A stretch of 64,000 nucleotides of DNA from Mycolicibacterium sp. S2-37 (GTDB lineage: Bacteria; Actinomycetota; Actinomycetes; Mycobacteriales; Mycobacteriaceae), in contig NZ_JAFEVR010000008.1 of NCBI RefSeq assembly GCF_017352375.1, positions 310,001 through 374,000 on the forward strand, read 5' to 3'. The stretch's first letter is position 1; each line of letters begins with the position of its first letter. Below, piece after piece: positions 44,090-52,723 of the stretch. The notes under the pieces are model-generated. The model was not told the origin of the DNA. It saw only the letters and a program-made list of their open reading frames with translations, and made no database searches. The translations under genes and the position numbers were made by a program.

Positions 44090-44872
44090 CTACAGGATAT
44101 CGGCGAAGAATTTCAGCGCCGCGGCGTTGACCTCCTGCGGCCGCTCGATGAAGCCGAGGTGACCGGCGTCGGGGATCTCCACATAGCGGCCGTTGGGCAG
44201 CGCATCGGCGACCTCTCTGCCCAGGTGCGCGGGCAGCAGGACGTCGTCGGCGAAGCCGATCACCAGCGTCGGGGTCCGGATGGCGCGGTACGCGGGCAGC
44301 CGGTTCTCCTGCGGGCCGACCGAGCCCTGGGCGAGCAGGCCGGGCGTGTACTTCGTCGGCCACATGCTGAACATCTCCAGCCAGTCGCCGATGGCCCGGT
44401 CGTCGTTGATCGTCTTGGGCGAGAAGTTCTCGAGCACACGTATTTTGGCGTCGTATCGGGCGGGCAGCTCGATGCCCGATGCGACCATCTCGCGCTCGGC
44501 CTCGCCGAAGAACGTCCGCGCGCGGTCGTGCCGTCCGCGGGTGGCCATGAGGACCGCCGACCGGACCAGTTCCGGCCGGGCCAGCATGAGTTCCTGGGCG
44601 ATGAAGGAGCCCATCGACACCCCGACGATGCGCATCGGGCCCGCGTCGATCCGCTCGATCAACTCGGCGGTGTCGGCGAGCATCTGCTCGAGGCCGAAAC
44701 CCGAGGCGTTCTCGGTGGCGCCGACGCCCCGATTGTCGAAGGTGATGCATCGGTAGCCGTTGCGCAGGAACTCCGGGACCTGGTGCAGATGCCAGGTGCG
44801 GCCGGCGCCACCGCGACCGGCGATGAACAGCACCGGAATGCCGCTGCCGCGATCGTCAATAGCCAGATTCAC
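44090..44872 (-). CDS. bpoC: Alpha/beta hydrolase BpoC
   Basis: 260 aa; GTG start at 44872 ([11 protein letters not shown]). Alpha/beta-hydrolase fold with oxyanion region [12 protein letters not shown], nucleophile elbow GVSMGSF, acid in GFADDVLLP and His in IPDAGHLGF. Its position immediately before menD matches M. tuberculosis BpoC (Rv0554). Although named peroxidase, members of this group are serine hydrolases; some men clusters use a similar fold (MenH-like), so a role in the pathway is possible. Confidence 0.88.
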   Translation of the reverse strand: MNLAIDDRGSGIPVLFIAGRGGAGRTWHLHQVPEFLRNGYRCITFDNRGVGATENASGFGLEQMLADTAELIERIDAGPMRIVGVSMGSFIAQELMLARPELVRSAVLMATRGRHDRARTFFGEAEREMVASGIELPARYDAKIRVLENFSPKTINDDRAIGDWLEMFSMWPTKYTPGLLAQGSVGPQENRLPAYRAIRTPTLVIGFADDVLLPAHLGREVADALPNGRYVEIPDAGHLGFIERPQEVNAAALKFFADIL

Positions 44873-44883
44873 GCTTGACGACG

Positions 44884-45390
44884 CTACTGGAGCGCCGTTT
44901 CGGTGAACGCGAGGATCGGGATGGTGCGACCCTGTGTCAGCTGTTCGTAGTCGCCGTAGCTGGGGATCCAGTCCTTGGCGATGCGCCACAGTCGGTCGCG
45001 TTCGGCGCCGGTGATCTCCTCGCCGACGAACGTGCCCTGGTAGCCACCCGCGGAGATGGTGACCTGCGGGTTCCGTTTCACGTTGTGGTACCAGGCGGGG
45101 TGACGGCGGCCGCCGTAGTTCGAGGCGACGACGATCACCCGGCCGTTGTCGGTGAAATACGTCAGCGGCGTCACCCGCTGCCGGCCCGACCGGGCGCCGA
45201 TCGAGGTGAGCAGCAGCTCCGGGGTGACCATCGCCGAGGACACCCGGCCGTTGCTCAACCGCAGCAGCGGCGGATCGATCCGCGGCACGATGTGACGAAC
45301 GAGATAGCGCACCGGCCTGGGCCGCAGCAGCCGCGCACCGACCTTCAGCATCTTCGACCCGGCCGTCGGATCCACCTCGGGTATGCCCAT
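44884..45390 (-). CDS. Deazaflavin (F420)-dependent nitroreductase family protein
   Basis: 168 aa, Ddn-type split-barrel protein. Typical elements are LLTSIGARSGRQRVTPLTYF, VVASNYGGRRHPAWYHNV and KRNPQVTISAGG. These enzymes use reduced F420 to reduce quinones or nitroaromatics at the membrane. The position among menaquinone genes is suggestive, as Ddn itself reduces menaquinone. It lies 11 nt after bpoC on the same strand (upstream side). Confidence 0.88.
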   Translation of the reverse strand: MGIPEVDPTAGSKMLKVGARLLRPRPVRYLVRHIVPRIDPPLLRLSNGRVSSAMVTPELLLTSIGARSGRQRVTPLTYFTDNGRVIVVASNYGGRRHPAWYHNVKRNPQVTISAGGYQGTFVGEEITGAERDRLWRIAKDWIPSYGDYEQLTQGRTIPILAFTETALQ

Positions 45391-45399
45391 GCGGCGATA

Positions 45400-46137
45400 T
45401 TAGGCGGGCGTCCTGGTGCGCTTTGATCGCCTGCGGGCCGCCTTGACCGCCGCATCCCAGAGCAGCATGGTCGACGCACCGAGCTGACGGTGGGTGAACA
45501 CGGTGTCCTTGGCCAGGTCGGCCATCGCGGCGGCCTTGGTGGCGGCAGAGGCCTTGGAGAGGTGGCCGGAGTCGAACGGCGGCTGCGGGTCGTATTCGAT
45601 GATCAGCTGGGTCGCCTTGGCGTGCGCCTCGCCGGCGATCTGCCCGGCCAGCCATAGCGCGAGGTCGATGCCCGCGGACACTCCGGCCGCGGTCACGATC
45701 TTGCCTTCACGCACCATCCGCTCGTCGCCGACCGGGGTGACCCCGAAGGTCTTGAGCATCGGCACGACCGACCAGTGCGACGTTGCGCGCAGGCCGTCGA
45801 GGACCCCGGCCACCGCGAGGATCAGCGATCCGCTGCATACCGACGTCGTCCACGTGGTGGTGGTGTGCGCGGTCCGAATCCAGTCCAGGAGTGTCTCGTC
45901 GCGGGCGTGTTCGGTCGAGGTCATCCCGCCGGGCACCAGCAGGATGTCCGGCGCCGGCGTCTCATCGAATGAGTGGGTGGCGCCGACGACGAGCACACCG
46001 GAGTCCGCGGTGACCGGACCGGATCGATGCCAGACGAACCGCACGTCGGCGTCGGGCAGGTTGCGCAGCACCTCGTACGGGCCGATGAAGTCCAGCGCGG
46101 TGAAGCCGGGATAGAGCACGATCGCGATCTGGGGCAT
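45400..46137 (-). CDS. DJ-1/PfpI family protein
   Basis: 245 aa, start at 46137 (MPQIAIVLYPGFTALDFIGP). DJ-1/PfpI fold with the nucleophile Cys in TSVCSGSLILA, the partner Glu region at GPYEVL and the conserved SHWSV. The extended C-terminus (FTHRQLGASTMLLWDAAVKA) is that of larger members related to isonitrile hydratase. It is 22 nt from the GlxA-type regulator on the same strand, which carries the same fold. Confidence 0.83.
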   Translation of the reverse strand: MPQIAIVLYPGFTALDFIGPYEVLRNLPDADVRFVWHRSGPVTADSGVLVVGATHSFDETPAPDILLVPGGMTSTEHARDETLLDWIRTAHTTTTWTTSVCSGSLILAVAGVLDGLRATSHWSVVPMLKTFGVTPVGDERMVREGKIVTAAGVSAGIDLALWLAGQIAGEAHAKATQLIIEYDPQPPFDSGHLSKASAATKAAAMADLAKDTVFTHRQLGASTMLLWDAAVKAARRRSKRTRTPA

Positions 46138-46159
46138 GGCATGTCCTCTCGGTGGGAGC

Positions 46160-47128
46160 TCAGGCGAACGTTCTGCGGTACTGGTCGGGCGATACGCCCA
46201 AGCGGCGAACAAAACTGCGCCGCAACGTCTCCGGCGTGCCGAAGCCACACCTCGCGGCGATGACACTGACGGTGTCGTCGGACTGCTCGAGCTGACGGCG
46301 GGCGGCTTCGATGCGTACCCGTTCGACGTACCCGCCGGGTGCCTCACCGACCTCGCAGGTGAAGACCCGGGTGAAGTGACGCGGACTCATCGCGGCCCGC
46401 TCGGCCATCTCCGCGATGCTGTGGTTGCCGCCGGGTTCGGATTCGACGGCCTCCTGGACGTCGCGGATCGGCGCGCGTCTGGCGCGCGGCGTCCAGACCG
46501 GTGCGGCGAACTGGGTCTGCCCGCCGGGTCTGCGCAGATACATCACCAGCCAGCGCGCGACGGTCTGCGCGACGTCGGTGCCGTAGTCCTCTTCGACCAG
46601 GGCCAGGGCGAGGTCGATGCCGGCGGTGACCCCCGCGGCGGTCCACACCCGCGGGGAGCTGCGGATGAAGATCGGGTCGGGGTTGACGGTGACGGCCGGA
46701 TAGCGCTCGGCGAGCCGCCCGGCGTACGCCCAGTGGGTGGTGGCCCGGCACCCGTCGAGCAGGCCCGCCTCGGCGGCCAGAAAGGCACCGGTGCACACGG
46801 ACACGACACGGCGGGCCTGCGGCGCTGCGTCGCGCAGCCACCCGATGAGCCGGTCGTCGGCGGCGGCTGCGGGCGTGCCGAAACCGCCCGGCAGTACCAG
46901 CGTGTCGACGTCGAAGCCCGGATCCGGCAACGCTGCGGCGACCAGGGTCAGTCCCGTTCCGGTGTCGACGGGTTCACCGCCGGCCGAGGCGATCGTCACG
47001 CGGTAGCCGTCGCCGGTGTGGCCCTGCGCCGACAGCGCGCGCGTCGCGCCGGTGAACACCTCGAACGGTCCGACGAGATCGAGCGCCTGGATGCCGGGGA
47101 ACCCGACGATCAGCACCGATCGCATCAT
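46160..47128 (-). CDS. GlxA-type AraC regulator (DJ-1/PfpI plus AraC DNA-binding domain)
   Basis: 322 aa. The N-terminal DJ-1/PfpI-like domain (about 1-190, with VSVCTGAFLAAEAGLLDG) serves as sensor. The C-terminal AraC-type double helix-turn-helix (about 215-320) has SIAEMAERAAMSPRHFTRVF and the signature VSVIAARCGFGTPETLRRSF. The start may be at 47128 or at the adjacent ATG at 47125. It likely controls the DJ-1 gene downstream, its only same-strand neighbour. Confidence 0.88.
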   Translation of the reverse strand: MMRSVLIVGFPGIQALDLVGPFEVFTGATRALSAQGHTGDGYRVTIASAGGEPVDTGTGLTLVAAALPDPGFDVDTLVLPGGFGTPAAAADDRLIGWLRDAAPQARRVVSVCTGAFLAAEAGLLDGCRATTHWAYAGRLAERYPAVTVNPDPIFIRSSPRVWTAAGVTAGIDLALALVEEDYGTDVAQTVARWLVMYLRRPGGQTQFAAPVWTPRARRAPIRDVQEAVESEPGGNHSIAEMAERAAMSPRHFTRVFTCEVGEAPGGYVERVRIEAARRQLEQSDDTVSVIAARCGFGTPETLRRSFVRRLGVSPDQYRRTFA

Positions 47129-47196
47129 GGCTCCAGTCTCGGCGACCGGAGCGATGGCGTCTACGCCATGCACCCCACCGATCAGGACATAGGCGG

Positions 47197-48273
47197 TCAG
47201 GTCGCCTGGATGAGGTCCAGGGCCGCGCATTGCCGTTTGCGCGCGGCTTTCTTGTCCGCGCGTCCGCCCTGCCGTCGCGCCACACGCCGGAACCGACGCC
47301 GGTTTCGCCAGCCGCACAACGAGTCCAGTACCGCGCCGTCGATGCTCGCCAGGGGTTCAGTGCCGCGGCCGGCAGCGATGCGATCGCGCACCCAGCGACG
47401 TTCATCACCGATGAGCAACACGCAGGCGGCGAGGAAGATGGCGAGGTCGACGACGATCTTGCCCACGACCCCAAGAGGGAGGAGGTTCGGCGCATCGAAA
47501 AGGAAGTGCATCAGCCAGGCCAGGAAGAACAGGGCGAGGGAGAGCCCGATGCGCTTCGGAGTGCTCCACGTGTGCCGTCCCGAGAACGAAGGCAGGAGCA
47601 GCAGCACTCCGACTGTGGCCAGCGCCGTGTACGACCAGTGCGCAGGTACTGCGGTGAGCCCGCGCACGAACAGAGTGTTGCCGATGCCGCTGCCATCGGA
47701 GTCGAGACTGTCGATCGCTGCGGTCGCCGCGTACGAGAGATCCTCGGCAAGGTCGAAGCCGAGCCCGACGAACATGCCGAGCAACAACGCGTGGGAGATC
47801 CTGGTGAGCACCGACGCGCCGAGGACCAGGATGACGGCCGCGCAGGCCGCTTTGGACGCCTCCTCGCTCACCGGAGCATGCAGAGCCGGACCCCAGACCG
47901 CCATCGTGTCGGGGGACACGAAACGATCGAAGACCTTGTCGAGTCCCGAGCTCGTGTGGATCGCGATGAACGGTGCGGCGGTCGCACCGAGCGCGGCGCC
48001 GGCCAGGAGCAGCTGCGGATAGCGGCGCACACTGCGGTACGGATCGAACCGGAAGATCACCCACAGCAGGAACGCCACCAGCGCCAGCCACAGTGGCGCC
48101 AACTCGAGCTGACCGTCGATGGTCTCCGCGATGGCGCCGCCCCAGACGCTCATGATTCCGCAGATCCCCACCGCCAAGGCTGCGAGAAAGACCCAGAACA
48201 CGGCGGATTCGGGTCGGTAGACCACCGGCCGCCGGGCGGGTACGGACGGATCGTCGAGAATCACTGCGGTCAT
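47197..48273 (-). CDS. PrsW-family intramembrane metalloprotease
   Basis: 358 aa with about eight transmembrane helices. The PrsW catalytic boxes are visible: EE..K in PVSEEASKAACA, GFDLAED and the late His-Asp in LMHFLFDAPN. PrsW proteases cleave anti-sigma factors or other membrane proteins within the bilayer. A basic C-terminal tail (RRRFRRVARRQGGRADKKAA) faces the cytoplasm. The start overlaps the stop of the next upstream gene (ATGA), so the two proteins may work together. Confidence 0.85.
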   Translation of the reverse strand: MTAVILDDPSVPARRPVVYRPESAVFWVFLAALAVGICGIMSVWGGAIAETIDGQLELAPLWLALVAFLLWVIFRFDPYRSVRRYPQLLLAGAALGATAAPFIAIHTSSGLDKVFDRFVSPDTMAVWGPALHAPVSEEASKAACAAVILVLGASVLTRISHALLLGMFVGLGFDLAEDLSYAATAAIDSLDSDGSGIGNTLFVRGLTAVPAHWSYTALATVGVLLLLPSFSGRHTWSTPKRIGLSLALFFLAWLMHFLFDAPNLLPLGVVGKIVVDLAIFLAACVLLIGDERRWVRDRIAAGRGTEPLASIDGAVLDSLCGWRNRRRFRRVARRQGGRADKKAARKRQCAALDLIQAT

Positions 48274-48851
48274 TGCTCACTCCTGGTCAGTTCGGCGACG
48301 ATCTGATCCCTGGCATCGGGTGAGCCGAGCGAGAGCACGGCAATCAACACATCGCCGTCGGTGAGGAACGCGCAGGTCCCGACCTCATCGGCGGTGACCG
48401 CGACACAGGTGTCGCCGGTGAAAACCCCGTCGCCCGAGGTGATGTGGCCGCCGTCGAGCGCCTCGTGAAATCCGATGTCCACCCGATCTTTCCGCATCAC
48501 CCGCTGCTGCATGTCCTGCGGATCACGTCCGTCGAGATCGAACACCCTGACAAAAGCTCTCGCATCGCCGTTGGACAACGCCACCGCGACCCCGTGGTCT
48601 TCGGCCTGCCACCCGTCGGGCGCCTCGACGGACACGCCCGACCCGTCCGCGGTGTAGATGTCGACATGGTCCTGGGGTGCACCGCCTTCGACGGTCTCCC
48701 ACTGCATCGGCGGCAGAAAGGCGCTGACGAGATTGGGCAGCAGGGGTATGCCGATCAAGACGGCCGCGAGCCCGAGGGCGGCGCGCTTCTCTGCCAGCCC
48801 GGTGCGGCGTCTCACCTGAGAGTCGATGCTCACGACAGCAGACGCTATCAT
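48270..48851 (-). CDS. Single-pass exported protein coupled to the PrsW protease
   Basis: 193 aa from the ATG at 48851. One hydrophobic anchor (AALGLAAVLIGIPLLPNLVSAF) precedes an outer domain with DHVDIYTADGSGVSVEAPDG, a Cys pair (TCVAVTADEVGTCAF) and ALSNGDARAFVRVFDLDGRD. It overlaps the protease gene by 4 nt, so it may be its substrate or partner. The start is uncertain; the frame is open further upstream. No family recognised. Confidence 0.65.
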   Translation of the reverse strand: MIASAVVSIDSQVRRRTGLAEKRAALGLAAVLIGIPLLPNLVSAFLPPMQWETVEGGAPQDHVDIYTADGSGVSVEAPDGWQAEDHGVAVALSNGDARAFVRVFDLDGRDPQDMQQRVMRKDRVDIGFHEALDGGHITSGDGVFTGDTCVAVTADEVGTCAFLTDGDVLIAVLSLGSPDARDQIVAELTRSEQ

Positions 48852-48924
48852 CGAATCTGTTGCCCGAGAACGACTCCCGGCAGAATGACCGTGAGCTTCT
48901 TTACTCTGCAATGTTTCACCACCC

Positions 48925-49443
48925 TCATCGTGCGATCCGTCGATACCATCTGACCACCTCGTCACGGCCGACCGGCACCATGTCCGCATGCGTCTCGGTG
49001 ACGTCGATCGGTACCAAAAGCACTGGAAGGGAATGTACTTCCGGCGTCTCCTCCTCGATCCACAGAACACAGGGCCATCGCTCGGACTGAGTCGAGGAGC
49101 TCGGCGCCGGCGACATGTTCCATGGCACGAATTGCCATCGACCGATGGACACCGTTCCCTGGCTGTTCGTATACGTCATCGAACCGACCACATCGAGGGT
49201 GTAATAGGCGCTCCCGACCGGGCTTTCGGACCAGGTGCCGGAGAGTTCAGCCCGGGTGACCCCCCCGCCGGTACACGACGTCAATCCGTCGAACGCTTTG
49301 TCGCGCGTCGGCGACATCGCCGGCACCCCGACCGCAGGCGCCGCCCCGGTTGTCACGTTGGACATCTCGTCTTCCCCTGCGCAGGCGGCGCCTGTCGCGA
49401 TCACCGTGGCGAGCACGATCGCCCGTCCCGTCATACCCACCAT
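48925..49443 (-). CDS. Putative lipoprotein of unknown function
   Basis: 172 aa from 49443 (MVGMTGRAIVLATVIATGAA then C). The hydrophobic N-terminus followed by Cys suggests a lipoprotein, though the box TGAAC is not ideal. The mature part is a small beta-type domain with LSGTWSESPVGSAYYTLDVV, WQFVPW and PCVLWIEEE, and ends DEVVRWYRRIAR. It lies upstream of the two-gene PrsW unit on the same strand. Function unknown. Confidence 0.65.
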   Translation of the reverse strand: MVGMTGRAIVLATVIATGAACAGEDEMSNVTTGAAPAVGVPAMSPTRDKAFDGLTSCTGGGVTRAELSGTWSESPVGSAYYTLDVVGSMTYTNSQGTVSIGRWQFVPWNMSPAPSSSTQSERWPCVLWIEEETPEVHSLPVLLVPIDVTETHADMVPVGRDEVVRWYRRIAR

Positions 49444-49957
49444 CAACACACCCCCGAAGCTCCGACAGTCGTTGAACAACCGATGTGTTCAGCCGGGCGA
49501 GCCTGTGGCGCACATGGGTGGTGGACCAGCGCACCACAGGCTCGCGTTCCGCCGACCTGCGACGCACTGACCTGCGTGCGTCGACCGGGCCGTAGCCGGC
49601 AGCTGGTTCGTCGTGGAAACCAGCTGGACACAGAAAACCGGTCGGACCTCTACGGAATCTGGATGAATCCTTGGCGGGCGTACACCCGCATCAGACGCGC
49701 CGTCACGTGGGCGCGATTATCTACAGACACGCAGCCGAACCTACGGTGACACAGCCAATCCCCCTTGATGTCGATATCAGGGAGACGACACCCGACCCGG
49801 GTCCAGAACCCGGCGTCCGGCCACCACTGCCGCACTCAGCCGCCGATGTTAGCGCATGCGATGCTGTCGCACACCACCACGCACCATCCCCGGGCAGGTG
49901 CGAACCTCGCGCATCGGCAGCGCATGGCTGTTAACTTGTGCCGATGGAAGGGGCCCG
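49444..49957. other. 514-nt stretch without a supported gene
   Basis: Only short frames without recognisable sequence, such as a 61-codon minus-strand frame at 49650-49835 that resembles nothing known to me. It should carry the promoters of the lipoprotein gene and of the small membrane protein gene. No repeats or hairpins stood out. Confidence 0.5.
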
Positions 49958-50194
49958 ATGATGCGACGGTTGCGCCGGATTCTCGACCGCGAAGTCGCGA
50001 TCGGATCGCTTCTCGAAGCGGCGATCTGGGCGTCGATCCCCTACTTCCTGATCGGCGCCGTCGTGGTCGGCATGCACGCCGAACTCCTCCAGCACATGCA
50101 GACCCTCTACGGCAGTCGCGATCAGCTGCTGTCGTTCGGCGTTCTGGTGGCCGGCTGGCCTGCGCTGCTGTTCGCCGACGTCTGCATGTACTGA
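49958..50194 (+). CDS. Small membrane protein of unknown function
   Basis: 78 aa from the ATG at 49958 (or 49961), with GGAAGGGG just upstream. Two hydrophobic segments (AAIWASIPYFLIGAVVVGMH and LLSFGVLVAGWPALLFADV) are separated by a polar loop. The N-terminus is basic (MMRRLRRILDREVAIGS). The stop abuts the convergent TetR gene. Function unknown. Confidence 0.7.
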   Translation: MMRRLRRILDREVAIGSLLEAAIWASIPYFLIGAVVVGMHAELLQHMQTLYGSRDQLLSFGVLVAGWPALLFADVCMY

Positions 50195-50782
50195 TCAGTG
50201 CACCAGCGGTGCGAGGTGGGTGCGCGCGTAGGCGGTGACCGCATCGTCGTCGGTGACGTCGAGGACGTCGGTGGTGACCTGGACCAACGAGGCCGCCAGC
50301 CGGATGTGCAGTTCGCACACCGCGAGCAGATCGGCGTCGGACATGGTGGCCCCCGCAGCCCGCAGGGCCTTGGCCATCGCGGTCCCCGCGCTGGTCAGAA
50401 ATGTCCGCGCCTCGTCGAACATCCCCGTCATGGCGGTGAAGTCACCGTCGAGTTGCAGGAACCGCCGCATCACCGGCTCACCGGTCAGTAGCCGGACGCC
50501 TTCGCGGAACGCCGCCACCGCAGCTTCTCGCGGGCCGGAATCGACGGCGACCATCTGCAGCCGCGTCATCGCCAATTCGAAGGTGTGACGGCCCAATTCG
50601 GTGACGAGCGCGTCTCGGCTCGGGAATCGGCGGTACAGGGTGCTGCGGCTGACCCCGGCCTGGCGCGCCACCACGTCCATACTCAGCCGGCCCACACCGA
50701 CGAGGGCGACCTCCTCGGCGGCAGCCTTGAGGATGGCCGCCTCCTGTTCGGTGCGGCTGGCATTGGTGCGGAGCCGGCGCAT
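50195..50782 (-). CDS. TetR-family transcriptional regulator
   Basis: 195 aa. The N-terminal helix-turn-helix (about 13-60) reads AILKAAAEEVALVGVGRLSM, then VARQAGVSRSTLYRRFPSRD. The C-terminal ligand domain is all-helical with no recognised ligand. It lies 14 nt downstream of the MpaB-type oxygenase gene on the same strand, and a 31-bp inverted repeat upstream of that gene is its best operator candidate. Confidence 0.9.
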   Translation of the reverse strand: MRRLRTNASRTEQEAAILKAAAEEVALVGVGRLSMDVVARQAGVSRSTLYRRFPSRDALVTELGRHTFELAMTRLQMVAVDSGPREAAVAAFREGVRLLTGEPVMRRFLQLDGDFTAMTGMFDEARTFLTSAGTAMAKALRAAGATMSDADLLAVCELHIRLAASLVQVTTDVLDVTDDDAVTAYARTHLAPLVH

Positions 50783-50796
50783 GCGGCCAGCCTAAA

Positions 50797-51720
50797 TCAG
50801 CGAGCCGGACAGCCGACCGGCGGCGCGAACGAGTCGAGGGCCACCGAACGATGCAACCGCACCAGCTTCTCGTATTCGATGCGGTTGCGGGCCAGCGGAA
50901 TCAGCAGCACGCGGTCGGGCAGCACACGCCAGGCCAGCTGGAGCAGCCGAGAGTAGAACTCGAATTCGCGATCGTGGCGGTCGCTCCACCGGAATCCGGT
51001 CAGCTCCCGCACACCGGGGTGCATGATGCCGAACGAGCACACCTTCACCACGCGACCGGCCACCGGCCGCATCAGCACCCACGGTGGGGTCAGTATTCGG
51101 CGCACCAGCTCCGGCAGCACCAGTGTCGGCAGCGGAAGCCGTGTGAGGTCCGCGGTCACCCGCTGCAGGAACGGGTTGGCCTGCAGATCCGATTCGACCA
51201 TCGCGTCGTAGTAGGCGGCGGCCTCGGCGTACGTCTCTGGCAGCCCGGCGCTGCGGCCCGGCAGTTCCAGCGCGCGGAACGACTCGAGCAGTTGGGCGTA
51301 CGCGGCGTCGCGTTCGGCGTCGGACAGTTCGGTGCCGGTGCACGGGGTGAACGACCGCAGCACGACGAAGATGCCGCTGACCGCGATCCAGTTCCACAGT
51401 CGCGGATCCAGCGCGCTGTAGCGTACGTCGGCGAAGTCACCCGAGCCGCGGCCGCGGACCTCGCGGTGCATCAGCTTGAGCCGGTCCGCCTCGGCGACGC
51501 GATCCTGGGCATCACCCCAGATCGCCAGGAGCGCCGAGAAGCCGCTGCGCACACCGCGATCGGCGAAATTCTCGGCGAATCGGCCGGTCTTGTCGACCGC
51601 GGCCGCCACCGGCACCAGGGCGACCTCGTCGAAAGCGGCGGCGCCGAAGAATCCGCCGAGCACGCTGCCGCTGTGCTTACGGAACTCCGCCATTACCTTC
51701 GGGCGCACCGCTCCGGCCAT
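50797..51720 (-). CDS. MpaB/Lcp-type oxygenase (DUF2236)
   Basis: 307 aa, start at 51720 with GGAGG four bases upstream; the 9-codon extension is not needed. DUF2236 heme-protein fold shared with latex-clearing protein and MpaB: KHSGSVLGGFFGAAAFDEVA at the N-terminus, LKLMHREVRGRG with a candidate heme His, then WNWIAVSGIFVVLRSF. Members oxidise hydrophobic substrates or are uncharacterised. It is followed by a TetR gene and preceded by a palindromic operator, so its expression is probably ligand-induced. Confidence 0.83.
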   Translation of the reverse strand: MAGAVRPKVMAEFRKHSGSVLGGFFGAAAFDEVALVPVAAAVDKTGRFAENFADRGVRSGFSALLAIWGDAQDRVAEADRLKLMHREVRGRGSGDFADVRYSALDPRLWNWIAVSGIFVVLRSFTPCTGTELSDAERDAAYAQLLESFRALELPGRSAGLPETYAEAAAYYDAMVESDLQANPFLQRVTADLTRLPLPTLVLPELVRRILTPPWVLMRPVAGRVVKVCSFGIMHPGVRELTGFRWSDRHDREFEFYSRLLQLAWRVLPDRVLLIPLARNRIEYEKLVRLHRSVALDSFAPPVGCPAR

Positions 51721-51739
51721 ACCGCCTCCTGGCGTCGTC

Positions 51740-51770
51740 GTTGACACAAAGACTATTCCTTTGTGTCAAC
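51740..51770. promoter_or_regulatory. 12-bp inverted repeat operator before the MpaB-type gene
   Basis: GTTGACACAAAG (51740-51751), spacer ACTATTC, CTTTGTGTCAAC (51759-51770). It lies 20 nt upstream of the oxygenase ATG and overlaps the menC stop codon. Its size and symmetry fit a TetR-family operator. Confidence 0.65.
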
Positions 51771-52704
51771 ATGTCAACGGCAGGCAGGCGGCGATGCGGT
51801 CCATCCACCATGTGCGCCGCTCGGGCGGTGCGGCCAGCGCCGCGAGCCGCGCGGGGTCGGGGACCACCGCCACCGCAGGAAGGTGTCCGTCGACCGGAAC
51901 CACGGGCTCGGCCACGTCCTCGACGAACAGGCCGCCGGTGCCGAGCCCGCATGCGTGATCCAGCCGCGGTAGCGCCGCTGCGGCCAACAGGCCGCGGGAG
52001 ATCCCGACGGCCGAGTCCAGTGCGCTGGAGACGACGACGGGGATGTCGATCTGCGCGGTGATCGCCAGCAGCCGGCCGATGCCGCCGAGCGGGGCGACCT
52101 TGACCACTGCCACGTCGGCGGCCTTCGCGCGCACCACGTGCAACGGATCCTCCGCCTTGCGGATGCTCTCGTCCGCGGCGATCGGCACGTCGATGCGGCG
52201 GCGCAGCTCAGCGAGTTCGGCGACGGTGGCGCAGGGCTGTTCGAGGTATTCGAGCGGACCGTCCGCGGTGAGGGCGGCGGCGGCCGCCACTGCCTCGTCG
52301 ACGCTCCAGCCGCCGTTCGCATCGACGCGCACGGTGGGCACCGAGGCGCGCACCGCGTTGACCCGGGCGACGTCGTCGGCGAGGGTCTGCCCCGGTTCGG
52401 CCACCTTCACCTTCGCCGTGCGGGCGCCGGGAAACCGGCTGAGCACCTCGGCAACCCGGGCGGCCTCAACCGCCGGCACGGTCGCGTTGATCGGAATGCG
52501 GTGCCGCCGCAGCGCGGGTGTCGCGCCGTAGGCGGCCTCCAACGCCGACGCCAGCCACGCCGACGCCTCGGGTGGCTCGTACTCACCGAATGCGCCGAAC
52601 TCGCCCCAGCCAGCGGGGCCCTCGATCAGCGCGACCTCACGGACGGTGATGCCGCGGAAACGGACCCGCATGGGTAACGCCACGACGTGCAGGCGCTCGA
52701 GCAC
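51766..52704 (-). CDS. menC: o-Succinylbenzoate synthase
   Basis: 312 aa from the GTG at 52704. Enolase-superfamily enzyme that dehydrates SHCHC to o-succinylbenzoate in menaquinone synthesis. It closely follows M. tuberculosis MenC (Rv0553): LPMRVRFRGITVREVALIEG, the catalytic Lys in AKVKVAEPGQ, metal ligands in VRVDANGGWS, YLEQPC and IAADES, and KVAPLGGIG. The stop lies within a palindrome of the next transcription unit. It follows fadD8 by 19 nt. Confidence 0.93.
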   Translation of the reverse strand: MLERLHVVALPMRVRFRGITVREVALIEGPAGWGEFGAFGEYEPPEASAWLASALEAAYGATPALRRHRIPINATVPAVEAARVAEVLSRFPGARTAKVKVAEPGQTLADDVARVNAVRASVPTVRVDANGGWSVDEAVAAAAALTADGPLEYLEQPCATVAELAELRRRIDVPIAADESIRKAEDPLHVVRAKAADVAVVKVAPLGGIGRLLAITAQIDIPVVVSSALDSAVGISRGLLAAAALPRLDHACGLGTGGLFVEDVAEPVVPVDGHLPAVAVVPDPARLAALAAPPERRTWWMDRIAACLPLTC

Positions 52705-52723
52705 GTCGTCCAGATCGGGTGGT

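Noticed and set aside
49650..49835. 61-codon minus-strand frame as a gene or transposase remnant
   Set aside because: No recognisable motif, no clear ribosome site and no repeats around it.
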